Shown here piece by piece: positions 9,221-19,060 of a stretch of 64,000 nucleotides of DNA. The notes beneath the pieces were generated by a model that ran no database searches, was not told the origin of the DNA, and was given only the letters and a program-made list of their open reading frames with translations. A program made the translations under genes and the position numbers. Position 1 is the stretch's first letter, and each line of letters opens with the position of its first letter. This DNA is from Halobellus sp. LT62 (GTDB lineage: Archaea; Halobacteriota; Halobacteria; Halobacteriales; Haloferacaceae), in the NCBI RefSeq assembly GCF_037031285.1, contig NZ_JAYEZO010000001.1, positions 1,116,001-1,180,000 of the forward strand, given 5' to 3'.

Positions 9221-10100
9221 CTATCGAACCGAGGATAGATAATAGCAGTTTCGGAGTGACGGCGTTTGTCGGCCCTTGAATAGCTGAGGGGCTCGCTTCA
9301 AGGCGGCTACGTTCTGAGTATTCTGTGAGTAGCCCTCCAGCGGCTTGGAAACACGATTCCGCTCGACGAGCCGCTCCACTGCTACGGTACCCGCCTGCAG
9401 TTCGTCGATTGCTCGTTCGAGACGCCCGAGCACCGCGTCCGGTGACCGCGTGGCATCGAGCCGGTCGAGACAGTCCCGCTGGATGTCCTCGATGAACGGC
9501 GGGGTCGAGCGCTGCCGGGCTTCGATGCCTCTGATCTTGAAATCGTCGTCGCCGGCGACCTTCCCGAAGTACTTCGTCAGTGCGCCGGCGTCGCTCTCGC
9601 GCTGGGGCACGAACGCCACCCAGTCGTAATGAGCCTCGTGTTCGAGCCGAATCTCGACGCATTCCGTGATCTCCGTCGCGAGTGCTTTGAGGTCCTCGCA
9701 GTCATCGTCGTCGACTTTGGGATCCCGTGTCACCCAGATGGAGCCGACGATGCCGTGGACGACGCGCCAGCCGCCGGCTTCCAGCCGCTGTTTCGCCGTC
9801 AGCAGAATCTCGCGAGCGAACGCGTTAATCGCTTCGTGGCACTCGACTCGGCCGAATTTCGCGTTGCTGAACCCTTGATAGCCGAAGCAGGCGACGAGGA
9901 TTCACTTCAGCGCTCCCGACCGCCCCTCGAGTTCCGCGAGCAGGTGCCGCCAGTACGCGAACGTCGTCTGTAGTACGCACCGTCGTCGCCGGGATAGATG
10001 AGCGTCTCGAAGTCCTCGCCGACGACCCGTGGCCCCATCCGGGTTCGAGGTGGTGGTCGGCGACCGTCGCGGCCGGCTCGGTGAATTCGTTTCGTTCGTT
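9221..10100 (-). pseudogene. polB2: Decayed type B DNA polymerase (PolB2-like)
   Basis: The minus strand encodes, in pieces, the C-terminal half of a haloarchaeal family B DNA polymerase. Recognisable parts are GEDFETLIYPGDD, LQTTFAYWRHLLAELEGR, ILVACFGYQGFSNAKFGR, GGWRVVHGIVGSIWVT and EGYSQNTQNVAALKRA. At least three lesions are visible: a frameshift near 9975 between GDDGAY and the next block, an in-frame TGA near 9905 at the place where the family has Trp (ALK-stop-ILVAC), and loss of homology after about 9290, where the frame runs on into unrelated sequence. The N-terminal exonuclease half is absent. It cannot make a working polymerase. It directly precedes the AddAB-like pair, so it may be a relic of an older replication and repair block. 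Confidence 0.8.
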
Positions 10101-10123
10101 TCGCGTAACGAGCACGGGATGTC

Positions 10124-10273
10124 TTACCCCTCGGCGTCGGTCGCCAGCCGGGCGAGGAGTTGGGCCTGAAAGGTTTTCGCGTGGGTCTCGCCGAGAGTAT
10201 CGTCGGCACGGTACTGGCGTCGACAGCCGGCGCAACGATAAGGCGGGTGTGTGGGGAGACGTGACCCCGTCAC
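10124..10273 (-). CDS. Possible mini zinc-finger protein
   Basis: A 49-codon frame with a GTG start encodes YRCAGCRRQY and then a helical tail (GETHAKTFQAQLLARL). The CxxC pair and short length recall haloarchaeal small zinc-finger proteins, although only two of the usual four cysteines are present. It may instead be the 3' scrap of a larger lost gene, since it sits next to a decayed polymerase. Weak call. Confidence 0.2.
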   Translation of the reverse strand: MTGSRLPTHPPYRCAGCRRQYRADDTLGETHAKTFQAQLLARLATDAEG

Positions 10274-10711
10274 GGTTCACCGACTGCCTATCGCGTGTTC
10301 CGGTGTCGGTGGTCAAGTTTCGGATAAACCCGCGTGCCACGTGGATTCGGTTGAGCAACCGTTGACTGGGCGCGATCTGGGCGAGTGTCGTCGTCGTACT
10401 TGTTGCACCGAAAGATATCGTGGACACCACCGGCCGCAACGCCAGTGCCGGCGGCGGTCCCCGTTGCAGTGAGGTTGAGACGCAGTGACGTGACGGCAGG
10501 GTCCATTACACTGAAACATACAAACCGGTGATACTTTGAATCTATTGCCAAATCCGGAACCGACGGTTCTGGATTGAGTGCAGCGTCTCAGTCACTACAT
10601 TAGCAATACTCTGCCCTCTCAGTTTTATTTGGCCTCCCCCGGTAAGCCACCTCGAAGCTGTCAATCCCGCCAAGAGTGAAGTGCGGCCGATATCTTGGTA
10701 GAGAGTGTTCG

Positions 10712-13700
10712 ATGGATTCAACGCTTCTCACCGGTCCGAAACACGCCCGATTGGAACAACGGGCATTTCAGTGGGCTGTTGACATCGCCACCGATTCGCT
10801 GGGGAGTATTCTCTATATTACCCGGAACGACGCCCGTCGGAGTGCAGTTGCGGACAGCTGGGCCGCGTCGTACGACCCACTCCGCCTTCGTGCCGAGACG
10901 CTTGATGCGGTCGTTCGTGAGTGGTATGAGCATCTCCACGGTCCGGTCCAACCACTCTCCGGACAGTTGAACCGCCGGCTCGCGGAGTACGCGCTCGACA
11001 GAACAACAGCCGAAACAGATGGCGCTCTCGCCGGCGAATCGGCCTCAGCCGCTCTCGCGGATTCGTTCAGTAGCCGCTTTTCACTTTTCGACGAGGCCGG
11101 CGTCGGGACCGCCGACGCTCTGGCAGCGGAGTTTGGAGACTCAGCGCTCGATGACCGGATTGCAACAGCCACCGTCGACGCCTATCACCACTATCGCGAT
11201 CTTCATGCCGACTATGTCGACGAGTGGGTCTGTCTCCGAGGCGAGATATTCGAGGCCGTCGCGACGACAGCCCAGCCACTATCCGAACTCTCCCCGGAGC
11301 TGGATGTCGTCGTTCTCTCTGGGTATCACGAGTTCCGTCCTATCGAACGCCGTCTCATCGAACGCCTTGTCGATGAATTCCCGGTGATCGCACTCCTACC
11401 ACTCCATCAAGGTGGTCAAAGCGGAGTCGATGCCGTTGCGGATGACGCCCTAGACGTCTATGAAGCGCTGGACTTCGAGAGGGTAGAACTCGAGCCCGTT
11501 GACGAGTCGGGGCGGGCCTTCAGAACGATCACCGAGTCACTCTACCGCCCGGATCCCGACACCGTCACTGTTCCAGACTCGCTCCGGTGGCGGGAACTCC
11601 CGACACCCGAGCGTGAGATCCGCTTCGTCGCTCGCGAGCTCCGAACCGAGTTAGCCAATGGCCGTGATCCAGACGACGTGGCCGTCGTCATCCCGGGGAC
11701 TGAGGCGTATTCGGGCTACGTCGAGGACACGTTCGAGACGTTCGACATTCCGCACGTCACGACCGCTGCCTCACAGCTGAACCGGACATTCACCGGGAGT
11801 GTCGTACACGACCTCCTGAACTTGGCCGAACCCGACCCGCGCGCCGAGGATCTCACGTCGTTGCTGGCGAATCCACTGGTTGACATCGTCGATACTGACC
11901 AAGCCAACGCCGTCACGGCAGCTGCTCGCCGGCGCGACACCGTTTCTGTGTCGCCCCTGCTTGACGACGTCGACGATGAGGCGGCGGCGCTGATTGAGGA
12001 CTTACTGGCCACGCTGGAGACGCTTCGAGGGGGCGACGTTGAGGATGCAACCGAGACGCTCCGACAACTGTTGGACGACCGGTTCGACTTGGAAACGGCG
12101 ACGGATGACTACGCCAGTGGGGCCGAGCAAGCCGTCGAACAGCAGGCGTACGACCTCGTGGACGAGGTCCTCACCTCGTTCGAGTCGCTGGCGGCGGTCA
12201 ATAGCGACCTTTCCCCGTTGGCACTGTTCACCCGTGCCTTCGACGGTATCCCGATCCAGGTTCCACAGCGCGCTGCCGGCGGCCACGTCGAAGTGATGGG
12301 GTTACTCGACGCGCGGATGCGCTCGTTCGAGAAGGTGTTCCTCGTGGGACTGTCGAGCGAGCACTTCCCAGCGACACCGGAACGCCCGGCCTTCTTCGAG
12401 GAGATGACCGACGCCCACCAACAGTTCGACACCGGTGACGAGCGCCTCCGTGGCCGCTATCTCTTTGCGACGCTGCTCGCGAATGTCGACGAACTCACGA
12501 TCACGACGCCTGAGACAGGCGACGACGAATCTGCGGTCGTCCGGTCGCCGGTCCTCGACGAACTCCAACGTGTGACCGGCATCGAACCCGAAGCCGGCGT
12601 CGACGACCGCGTGGGCTCCCGCGAGGATCTCCAGCGGCACGTCGCTGCAACGGCCGACCGGCGTGCGGCAGTCAGCCGCGCCGGCGACCGAGGTGACCTC
12701 TCCCCCGAACAGACCAAGCGCACGGATCGGGGACTCCACTGTGCGGACAACAGAGGAACGGCAGGCCTCTCCGAACACGACGGCATATTGGACCCCGAGA
12801 CAGTCGATGAGGTATACCCTCCGTCGGAGAGGGAACCCTACAGTGCGAGTCGAATCGAGCGATACGTCGAGTGTGGGTTCAAGTTCTACGCTGACGAAGT
12901 GCTCGGACTCGAGGATCCCGACGACGTCGAGGTCGTCCCCACGCCGCTCGAAACCGGGTCGTACGTTCACGACGTCTTGGAACGGTTTTTCGCGGATCTG
13001 CAGGACGGGACCGAGGATGGTGTCGATCTCACGGAATTCGATCGGGACGAACTGGCGACGCACCTTCGCGAGATCGGCGTCGAGGAACTCCGGGATGCTG
13101 ACTTTGAGTACGAGGGCCTGTTCTACGAGCGGTGGAAAGCGGAGCTGTTCGCGGGCCTCGGTGACGATGAGAGCGCCCCGTACGAGGCCGGGAGCAAACC
13201 CCACGACGCATCGGAACAGGGATTGTTCGCTACCTTCCTCGACAACGAACTCTCCCGGGACGGCGCCGCCCGCCCACACCTATTCGAGGCCCCATTCGGC
13301 GAGGGGCTTCCCGACTCGGATGCTGGTCCGTTCACGGTTGAGCGACCGGACGGTTCGACAGTCTCGATTCGCGGATACATCGACCGGGTTGACGTGAGCC
13401 GGGATGGCGAACAACCGTCTCTCACGCTGTACGACTACAAGACTGGTCGAGCACCGTATATGACGAAGACGACCGGCGGCACGAAGTTCCAGCTCCCCAT
13501 CTATCTGCTTGCTGCGGCCAACGTCGTTGACGGTGATCCGTTCGATCAGGGATCGCTTTCAGCGACGTACTATCAGGTACGACCGCCAAACGACCTCAAG
13601 GTTCCACGCGGCGTCGAGTCGAAGTTCGATTCACAGACTGAGCTCCGCCGTTTCCTGAACGACGTCGTTCCGGAGTGGCTAGGCCAAATCGACGAGGCTA

Positions 13701-13900
13701 TCGCCAACGGACGGTTCCACACGACGCTCCTGTCCGCTCGGGGTGCGAGCTGCCGATACTGTGACTACCGGCGGGCGTGCGATGTCCGCCATCACCGCAA
13801 GCGGGAGTTCGTCGACGAGGTTCACGAGGACGACGCCGCGTACGTTCCGCTCCGTGTTCGCGACGACGAGGACATCGAGGCGGTGATGAGCGATGACTGA
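10712..13900 (+). CDS. AddB-like PD-(D/E)XK nuclease with Fe-S cluster motif
   Basis: A 1062-residue partner of a RecBCD/AddAB-type machine for resecting double-strand DNA ends. The N-terminal half keeps the general AddB helicase-like layout but has TGPKHARLEQ where AddB has a Walker A loop, so it probably does not hydrolyse ATP. The C-terminal third is a RecB-family nuclease: SRIERYVECGFKFYADEVLG, then RVDV and LYDYKTG (Asp about 908, Lys about 910), and CRYCDYRRAC. Cys about 721 and the three cysteines at about 1014-1023 match the four-cysteine iron-sulphur 'staple' of AddB. The ATG at 10712 is preferred to a GTG 12 codons upstream. It overlaps the helicase gene by 8 bases, so the two are translationally coupled. 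Confidence 0.85.
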   Translation: MDSTLLTGPKHARLEQRAFQWAVDIATDSLGSILYITRNDARRSAVADSWAASYDPLRLRAETLDAVVREWYEHLHGPVQPLSGQLNRRLAEYALDRTTAETDGALAGESASAALADSFSSRFSLFDEAGVGTADALAAEFGDSALDDRIATATVDAYHHYRDLHADYVDEWVCLRGEIFEAVATTAQPLSELSPELDVVVLSGYHEFRPIERRLIERLVDEFPVIALLPLHQGGQSGVDAVADDALDVYEALDFERVELEPVDESGRAFRTITESLYRPDPDTVTVPDSLRWRELPTPEREIRFVARELRTELANGRDPDDVAVVIPGTEAYSGYVEDTFETFDIPHVTTAASQLNRTFTGSVVHDLLNLAEPDPRAEDLTSLLANPLVDIVDTDQANAVTAAARRRDTVSVSPLLDDVDDEAAALIEDLLATLETLRGGDVEDATETLRQLLDDRFDLETATDDYASGAEQAVEQQAYDLVDEVLTSFESLAAVNSDLSPLALFTRAFDGIPIQVPQRAAGGHVEVMGLLDARMRSFEKVFLVGLSSEHFPATPERPAFFEEMTDAHQQFDTGDERLRGRYLFATLLANVDELTITTPETGDDESAVVRSPVLDELQRVTGIEPEAGVDDRVGSREDLQRHVAATADRRAAVSRAGDRGDLSPEQTKRTDRGLHCADNRGTAGLSEHDGILDPETVDEVYPPSEREPYSASRIERYVECGFKFYADEVLGLEDPDDVEVVPTPLETGSYVHDVLERFFADLQDGTEDGVDLTEFDRDELATHLREIGVEELRDADFEYEGLFYERWKAELFAGLGDDESAPYEAGSKPHDASEQGLFATFLDNELSRDGAARPHLFEAPFGEGLPDSDAGPFTVERPDGSTVSIRGYIDRVDVSRDGEQPSLTLYDYKTGRAPYMTKTTGGTKFQLPIYLLAAANVVDGDPFDQGSLSATYYQVRPPNDLKVPRGVESKFDSQTELRRFLNDVVPEWLGQIDEAIANGRFHTTLLSARGASCRYCDYRRACDVRHHRKREFVDEVHEDDAAYVPLRVRDDEDIEAVMSDD

Positions 13901-16900
13901 GGAACCCGAGGAGATTCAGCTCACAGAGGAACAGGAGGACGCGCTCGTCCAGGGCCGGAACGTCGCGATCACTGCCGGCGCTGGGACGGGGAAGACGACA
14001 ACGCTCACCGAGCGGTACGTGACGATACTGGCCGAGAACCCGTCGCTCACGCCGGAGAACATCGTCACGATTACCTTCACGCGAAAGGCTGCTGCCGAAC
14101 TGACCGAGCGCGTCCGGGAAGAAGTGTACGACCGTCTCGAAGCCGTCGACTCACCGGATGCCTACCACCGCTGGCGGGATGTCCTTGACGAGTTGGAGGA
14201 CGGCTACGTTCACACTATTCACGCGTTCTGTACCCGGCTCTTGCGAGAACGGGCCGTCGAGGCCCCGGTCCCGCTCGGCTTCGACGTACTCGACGAAGAC
14301 GGCGCCGCGACACTCCAACGCGAGGTCGTGACGGAGTTCCTCGAACGCAACCAGGACGATGACGATGTCGCGCTCCTCGCTCAGCTCTGGGGTCGCGACC
14401 AGTTGGTAGACGTGCTCGCAGGGCTGCTCGATGAACGCCCACAGATCGAGGCCGTCCTCGGGGAGTGGCGTGACGCGGAGATCGACGAGTACATCGATGT
14501 CTGCTGGGAGGTCGTCTGTGATCTCGACGCTGCCGACGCCCGCCAGACGCTGTATGCGGACGGACTTCTCGAGCAGCTACGCCCGGTCGCAGGCCGTGTC
14601 GACCGCGAAGCCGTGATCTCCGACGAGGACGGCCTTCGGTCCTACCGGACCTTCACCGGGGTCGCGACCACACTTCCTGACGAGCCTGCAGAGAGCGATC
14701 CCCGCGACTGTCAGCGGGCAATTCTCGAGCTTTACGAGGTCTGTGAGAAGAAGAACGGCGGCCTGTACAGCAGTTCCGGGTACGTTGTCGGTGACCGGGA
14801 GAACTGGGGTGAGTACGGTGACGTCTACGACGACCTGAAGGACGTCATCGACGCGGTCATCGCTGCCGTCGAGCCGCACGCGGATGCGGTCGAAACGACG
14901 CCCGGTGACTTGGAAGCGAATAGCGCTCACTACGCGCTCGCCCTGACGCGGGTCTTCGACGACGTACTCGCAACCTACACTGCCGAGAAGAATCGGCGCG
15001 ACACGCTCGACTTTCCTGACGTGATCGAGACGACGCTCGAGTTCTTGCGAGCTAACGATGCCGTCACGGAGCGGCTTCGAGAGCAGTTTGCGGCTGTGAT
15101 GGTCGATGAATTCCAGGACACGGACCCGCGCCAGTGGGAGTTGGTCAAGCTCCTCACGGGCGTCGACGAGCAGACGGCGTCGAACGTCTTCTTGGTCGGC
15201 GACGAGAAACAGAGCATCTACGGATTCCGTGGCGCCGACGTGACGACGTTCGGGGAGGCGAGAGCGGAACTCCAGACCGTCAACGAAGTCCGTGAGGTCG
15301 ACGACGTCCCCGACGGCGACGCCGAGAGTCCGACGGCGCTCGAACTCTCCGGGAACTTCCGGACGCTGGACGAGCCGCTGTCGTTCCTGAACGAGCTCTT
15401 CGAGTACCTGTTCCAACCGGAAGGTGAGACCCACGAACCTTACGAAGCGCCACCTCAGGGACTGACTACGCAGCGCGACCGTGTCGAAGACATCGAGGGA
15501 CTGACTGGCAGCGTCGAGTATCTCGCTGTGCCCGACGACGCCGACACGGCAGCGGAACTCTTCGGCGACGACCATCCGGTCGCCGAAGGTGCGCTCGACC
15601 ACACCATCGAGGCCGAGGCGAGAGCGCTCGCTGCTCGACTGACCCACCTGTTCGACGATCCGCCGCAAGTCCAAGACCCGGACACGGGTGCTCATCGCTA
15701 CGCCACACCCGACGATACGGCGATCCTCCTTCGCCGGCGTACGCATCTGGATCGGTATCAGCGAGCCCTCGAGGAGTACGGTATTCCCTACACTGTCGTC
15801 GGTGGCGTCGGGTTCTACGATACGCCCGAAGTCCAGGCGCTCACGAACCTACTTCGGGTACTCGGTGATCCACAGGACGACGTCTCCCTCTATGGGGTGC
15901 TTCGGTCACCGCTGTTCGGGTTTACCGATGACCGCCTCGCACCGTCGGTCGCGGATGCCGAGTCAGTGTGGGACGCGCTCGCCGAGACGGACGATCCACA
16001 GCTCGCGGACGCTTTCGACCTCCTCACGACGTGGCGGACCCTCAGCGGCTGTGCGACGCCGTCCGAGGATGGCGTCCTCCCGTGGAACCGCCTGCTGTCC
16101 CGGGTGATCGACGACACCGGGTATCTGGCGAGTGTGAGTGCCGACGAACGCGGTCGACAGGCCGTCGCGAATGTGGAGAAGTTCCGCGATCAGGTCCGCA
16201 CCTGGAGCGAGAACGGTGTTCACACCGTTGCCGGGTTGCTCCACCGGATCGACCGCCAGGCCGAAATCGACCCTCGTGAGGGGGAGGCAGATATTCCGGG
16301 TGACGCCGAGGGCGTCCGGATTATGACGATTCATTCCGCGAAGGGACTCGAATTCCCGATCGTCACCGTCCCCGATCTCGGGAGTGACCTCAACTTCGGT
16401 CGCTCCGTCGACGACCATGGGTACGTTCGACTCGTGGACGGAACTGGTGAGGCGCCGCCGGTGCCGGCAGTCGGTGGGCCGAATCCGAGCGATGCGTTCT
16501 CGATCGAGAAGACGGCCGTCAACGAGTACGCCGACCGACGGTCGCGTCCTCAGGATCGGGCGGAGTCGAAACGGCTCCTCTACGTTGCGTGTACACGAAC
16601 GCGGGATCACCTCCTTCTCTGCGGCACGCACGACATCGACGTCGACGAGTCCGGTACAATCGAACTCGGCGAGCCTGCAGCCTTCGACGACGCAGACCGG
16701 TGGCGCGACTGGTTACAGCCAGCCCTCCTCGACGGAGCTCTCGTCGACGAGGCGGTTCGGGACGGACAGGCCCGTGGCGAGATGGATGGGGCCAGCTATA
16801 CTGTTCGCAAGCCGCCGCGCCCAGTAGACTGGCACACCGACGACGACGCTGTTGATTCAGCGCCGGAGATATCGATTCCTTCACCGCTGTCGCGAGCGCC

Positions 16901-17528
16901 GGCGAAACGGATCGCGGCCACGACGCTCGTGAATGCGGTGGCGGATGTGACTGGGGACGGTCACAGTTACTCTCAACGGGAGGAGTCGGCGGGCCTGAGC
17001 CCAACGACGTTTGGGACGGTAGTCCACCGGATCAATGAACTTCGCCCACCGAGAGACGAGTGGCCTACCCTGATCCGCCGTTTGAGTCGGATGTCCGGTG
17101 AGGAGCCGACAGAAACTGACCTCCGCGATGCTGTCGATCACGCCGCTGATGCGGTCGAATTTGTAGACCAGGTTGAGGCCGATGCCCAGCTCCAAGCGGT
17201 CTACGACGAGTATTCTGTTGTCGCTCGAATTGATGAGTCGCGAATTGTCGGTGATATCGACCGGCTGCTCGTCACGCCGGATGCCTTCCACATTATCGAC
17301 TACAAGACCAACGACCTCTCAGGTACGACGTTGGATGACCTCGCAGAACATTATCGACCGCAGATGCTCGCGTACGCTCTCGCACTTCTCCAACACGACC
17401 GGACCCGTGACATACGAGCTTCACTCCGGTTTACTGACGCGGGGGTAGAGGAACGGTTCAATTGGGAGTCGGATCAGATGGCGGAAATTGAATCTGAACT
17501 ACGGTCGATGGTGGACTTGGTCAAGTAG
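13893..17528 (+). CDS. AddA-like UvrD/Rep helicase-nuclease
   Basis: A 1211-residue superfamily 1 helicase fused to a RecB-type nuclease. Walker A is AGAGTGKTT at about residues 28-36. Motif II is VDEFQDTDPRQWE (about 404), motif III region FLVGDEKQSIYGFRGA, motif V MTIHSAKGLEFPIV, and motif VI LLYVACTRTRDHL. The C-terminal nuclease has GDIDRLLV and IIDYKTND (Asp about 1136, Lys about 1138). By family it loads on DNA ends, unwinds and degrades them before homologous recombination. It starts inside the end of the AddB-like gene. With that gene it forms a two-subunit AddAB-like enzyme; nothing suggests damage to either gene. Confidence 0.9.
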   Translation: MTEEPEEIQLTEEQEDALVQGRNVAITAGAGTGKTTTLTERYVTILAENPSLTPENIVTITFTRKAAAELTERVREEVYDRLEAVDSPDAYHRWRDVLDELEDGYVHTIHAFCTRLLRERAVEAPVPLGFDVLDEDGAATLQREVVTEFLERNQDDDDVALLAQLWGRDQLVDVLAGLLDERPQIEAVLGEWRDAEIDEYIDVCWEVVCDLDAADARQTLYADGLLEQLRPVAGRVDREAVISDEDGLRSYRTFTGVATTLPDEPAESDPRDCQRAILELYEVCEKKNGGLYSSSGYVVGDRENWGEYGDVYDDLKDVIDAVIAAVEPHADAVETTPGDLEANSAHYALALTRVFDDVLATYTAEKNRRDTLDFPDVIETTLEFLRANDAVTERLREQFAAVMVDEFQDTDPRQWELVKLLTGVDEQTASNVFLVGDEKQSIYGFRGADVTTFGEARAELQTVNEVREVDDVPDGDAESPTALELSGNFRTLDEPLSFLNELFEYLFQPEGETHEPYEAPPQGLTTQRDRVEDIEGLTGSVEYLAVPDDADTAAELFGDDHPVAEGALDHTIEAEARALAARLTHLFDDPPQVQDPDTGAHRYATPDDTAILLRRRTHLDRYQRALEEYGIPYTVVGGVGFYDTPEVQALTNLLRVLGDPQDDVSLYGVLRSPLFGFTDDRLAPSVADAESVWDALAETDDPQLADAFDLLTTWRTLSGCATPSEDGVLPWNRLLSRVIDDTGYLASVSADERGRQAVANVEKFRDQVRTWSENGVHTVAGLLHRIDRQAEIDPREGEADIPGDAEGVRIMTIHSAKGLEFPIVTVPDLGSDLNFGRSVDDHGYVRLVDGTGEAPPVPAVGGPNPSDAFSIEKTAVNEYADRRSRPQDRAESKRLLYVACTRTRDHLLLCGTHDIDVDESGTIELGEPAAFDDADRWRDWLQPALLDGALVDEAVRDGQARGEMDGASYTVRKPPRPVDWHTDDDAVDSAPEISIPSPLSRAPAKRIAATTLVNAVADVTGDGHSYSQREESAGLSPTTFGTVVHRINELRPPRDEWPTLIRRLSRMSGEEPTETDLRDAVDHAADAVEFVDQVEADAQLQAVYDEYSVVARIDESRIVGDIDRLLVTPDAFHIIDYKTNDLSGTTLDDLAEHYRPQMLAYALALLQHDRTRDIRASLRFTDAGVEERFNWESDQMAEIESELRSMVDLVK

Positions 17529-17583
17529 TCATACGCGATTCGACAAACAGCTGTCCGCGATGGTTAGTAGCCACGACAGATTC

Positions 17584-18278
17584 TCAATCCAACCTATTCA
17601 CCTGTTCTGTCAGATACTCTTGAAGGGCAGTGACTGTTTCTTCTGAGACAGCTGAGGCTCCGAAGCCACTCCGATAGCCGTGCTTGAGTTCGTCGCTCTC
17701 TAAGATCTCCAAGCCACGCTCAAGTTGCTCCCGTAGGGCATTGTCGTCCCCTCGTCGCAGGTGGGGCGTGACAGCGTCGAGATCGATTTCTTCTGCGACT
17801 GCCAGGACATCTCGAAGGTCTGTTTCGCGGCCGCTGTGGAGCTTTGCCGCCACGAGGACGGCCCCATCGATCACTCTGGCCGTCGTCGTCACTGTACCCC
17901 CGCTCACCTCCTGTTGGTGGCTGTGGTCGTACAGGTAGTCGAACGACCACTGTGCCTCCGTCTGGCGACACCCGAGGCCGTTTACCAAGAGATCGAAGCC
18001 GATCGACTGCTGCGGCGTGAGCCGCTTCTCGTACTCGATTACTTCGGTGTCGTAGAACCATTTCTTGGCGTGGCTGTCCGTTTCCTCGAATCCCTGCTGT
18101 TCGAGGAATTCGCTGAACTCGGCCTTGGAGTCCGGCGCGACGACGATATTGAGGTCGTGGAGAAGCGAGCATTGAACGCTGAGACAGCGTAGCCGCCTAC
18201 AAGGACGTACTTGTGCCCGTCTGGGGTGAGCTCCTCGAGCAGTTCGATGAGCGCGTCACTTCGGTTGTTGAAGCTTAT
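17584..18278 (-). pseudogene. Broken nucleotidyltransferase (AbiEii/DUF6036-like)
   Basis: The minus strand encodes a nucleotidyltransferase-fold protein of the kind paired with winged-helix regulators: SDALIELLEELTPDGHKYV, VGGYAVSAFNARFST, then in another frame NIVVAPDSKAEFSEFL, down to the stop at 17584. Two lesions are visible. The codon where the gene should start (18276-18278) reads ATA rather than ATG, inside the end of the upstream regulator gene. One base is missing near 18156, where the catalytic Asp codon of the GG...S/T-D motif is expected (ACGAC instead of ACGGAC). Only a 134-codon tail could still be read, from a TTG at 17988. The catalytic site is therefore lost. Confidence 0.7.
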
Positions 18279-18948
18279 AGCTGTGCCCTTCGGTCTCTCG
18301 ATACGTGACGCCGAGGTCGAGGTCCTCGTACATCCGGTCGAGCATTGCCAACGCCGACTGGAACTGAGCGTAGTTCTCGCGCATATACTCGATCGTCTCT
18401 GCTCTCGGGATCACCGGGTACCCTTCGACGTGCTCGATGTCGAGTGACGGGCGTGGCTCGAGGACTATCTGCAGCGGTCCCTCCAGCTCGTCTCGGGGCT
18501 GTCGCTCGAATGCGGTGGGAAGGTCGAAGGACTCGAAAAAAGCCCCCCAGGCGTCGACGTCCCGCTCACGGACGGCTAGGAACAACGGATAGTCGTCGGG
18601 CTCGCGACCGACCTGGTAGCCGCCCTGAGTCCACACGTAGACGGCGTCGATCCGCGTGAACGCGAACGGCCAGTCACCGAACTGTGGGATGACGTAGGCT
18701 TCCTCGATGGAGGGTGGACTGACGCCGGCGCTGGCAGCGACGAGCTCTCGTGCTGCGTCTCTCACGCGGTCATCGACGACTGAGAGGCCGTCATCATAGC
18801 GGACGTAGCCTGCGTCTTCGAGACGGTTGACGGCCTGTCTCACCGTCTCGTACGGCGTGTGGAGGTGTTGGGCGACACGACGGATGGAGTCACCACTCTC
18901 GATAGCGAGGATGATCTGCGCCGCCGTGTCGTCGAGCACTTCGTACAT
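18256..18948 (-). CDS. Winged-helix regulator of a nucleotidyltransferase pair
   Basis: A 230-residue protein. Residues 1-65 form a winged helix (AQIILAIESGDSIRRVAQHL, PYETVRQAVNRLEDAGYVR); the remaining part, with FAFTRIDAVYVWTQGGYQVG and PLFLAVRERDV, is the domain found in regulators placed beside AbiEii-like nucleotidyltransferases. The ATG at 18948 opens the winged helix directly; the longer frame adds 36 unconvincing residues. Its last codons overlap the start of the broken transferase, the layout of a toxin-antitoxin-like pair with the regulator first. A fragment of a close copy of this gene lies near 36975-37045. Confidence 0.75.
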   Translation of the reverse strand: MYEVLDDTAAQIILAIESGDSIRRVAQHLHTPYETVRQAVNRLEDAGYVRYDDGLSVVDDRVRDAARELVAASAGVSPPSIEEAYVIPQFGDWPFAFTRIDAVYVWTQGGYQVGREPDDYPLFLAVRERDVDAWGAFFESFDLPTAFERQPRDELEGPLQIVLEPRPSLDIEHVEGYPVIPRAETIEYMRENYAQFQSALAMLDRMYEDLDLGVTYRETEGHSYKLQQPK

Positions 18949-19060
18949 TTGATGGTTACCAATAATTCGGTAACAATTAAAAGCCTTACTCGAAAGGCCG
19001 TAAAGCACGATCTCCCTACTTGTCTCGAAGGTAGTCCAGATCCCCGCTGAAAACACGCGG

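Noticed and set aside
10081-10472. Plus-strand frames beside the polymerase remnant.
   Set aside because: They have no motifs, are Arg-rich, and lie opposite recognisable polymerase and zinc-finger-like sequence.
14577-15746. A 389-codon minus-strand frame inside the AddA-like gene, and similar ones at 12302-13279 and 34292-35227.
   Set aside because: All lie opposite well-supported genes and have the Arg/Val/Asp bias typical of antisense frames in high-GC codons; no motifs are seen.
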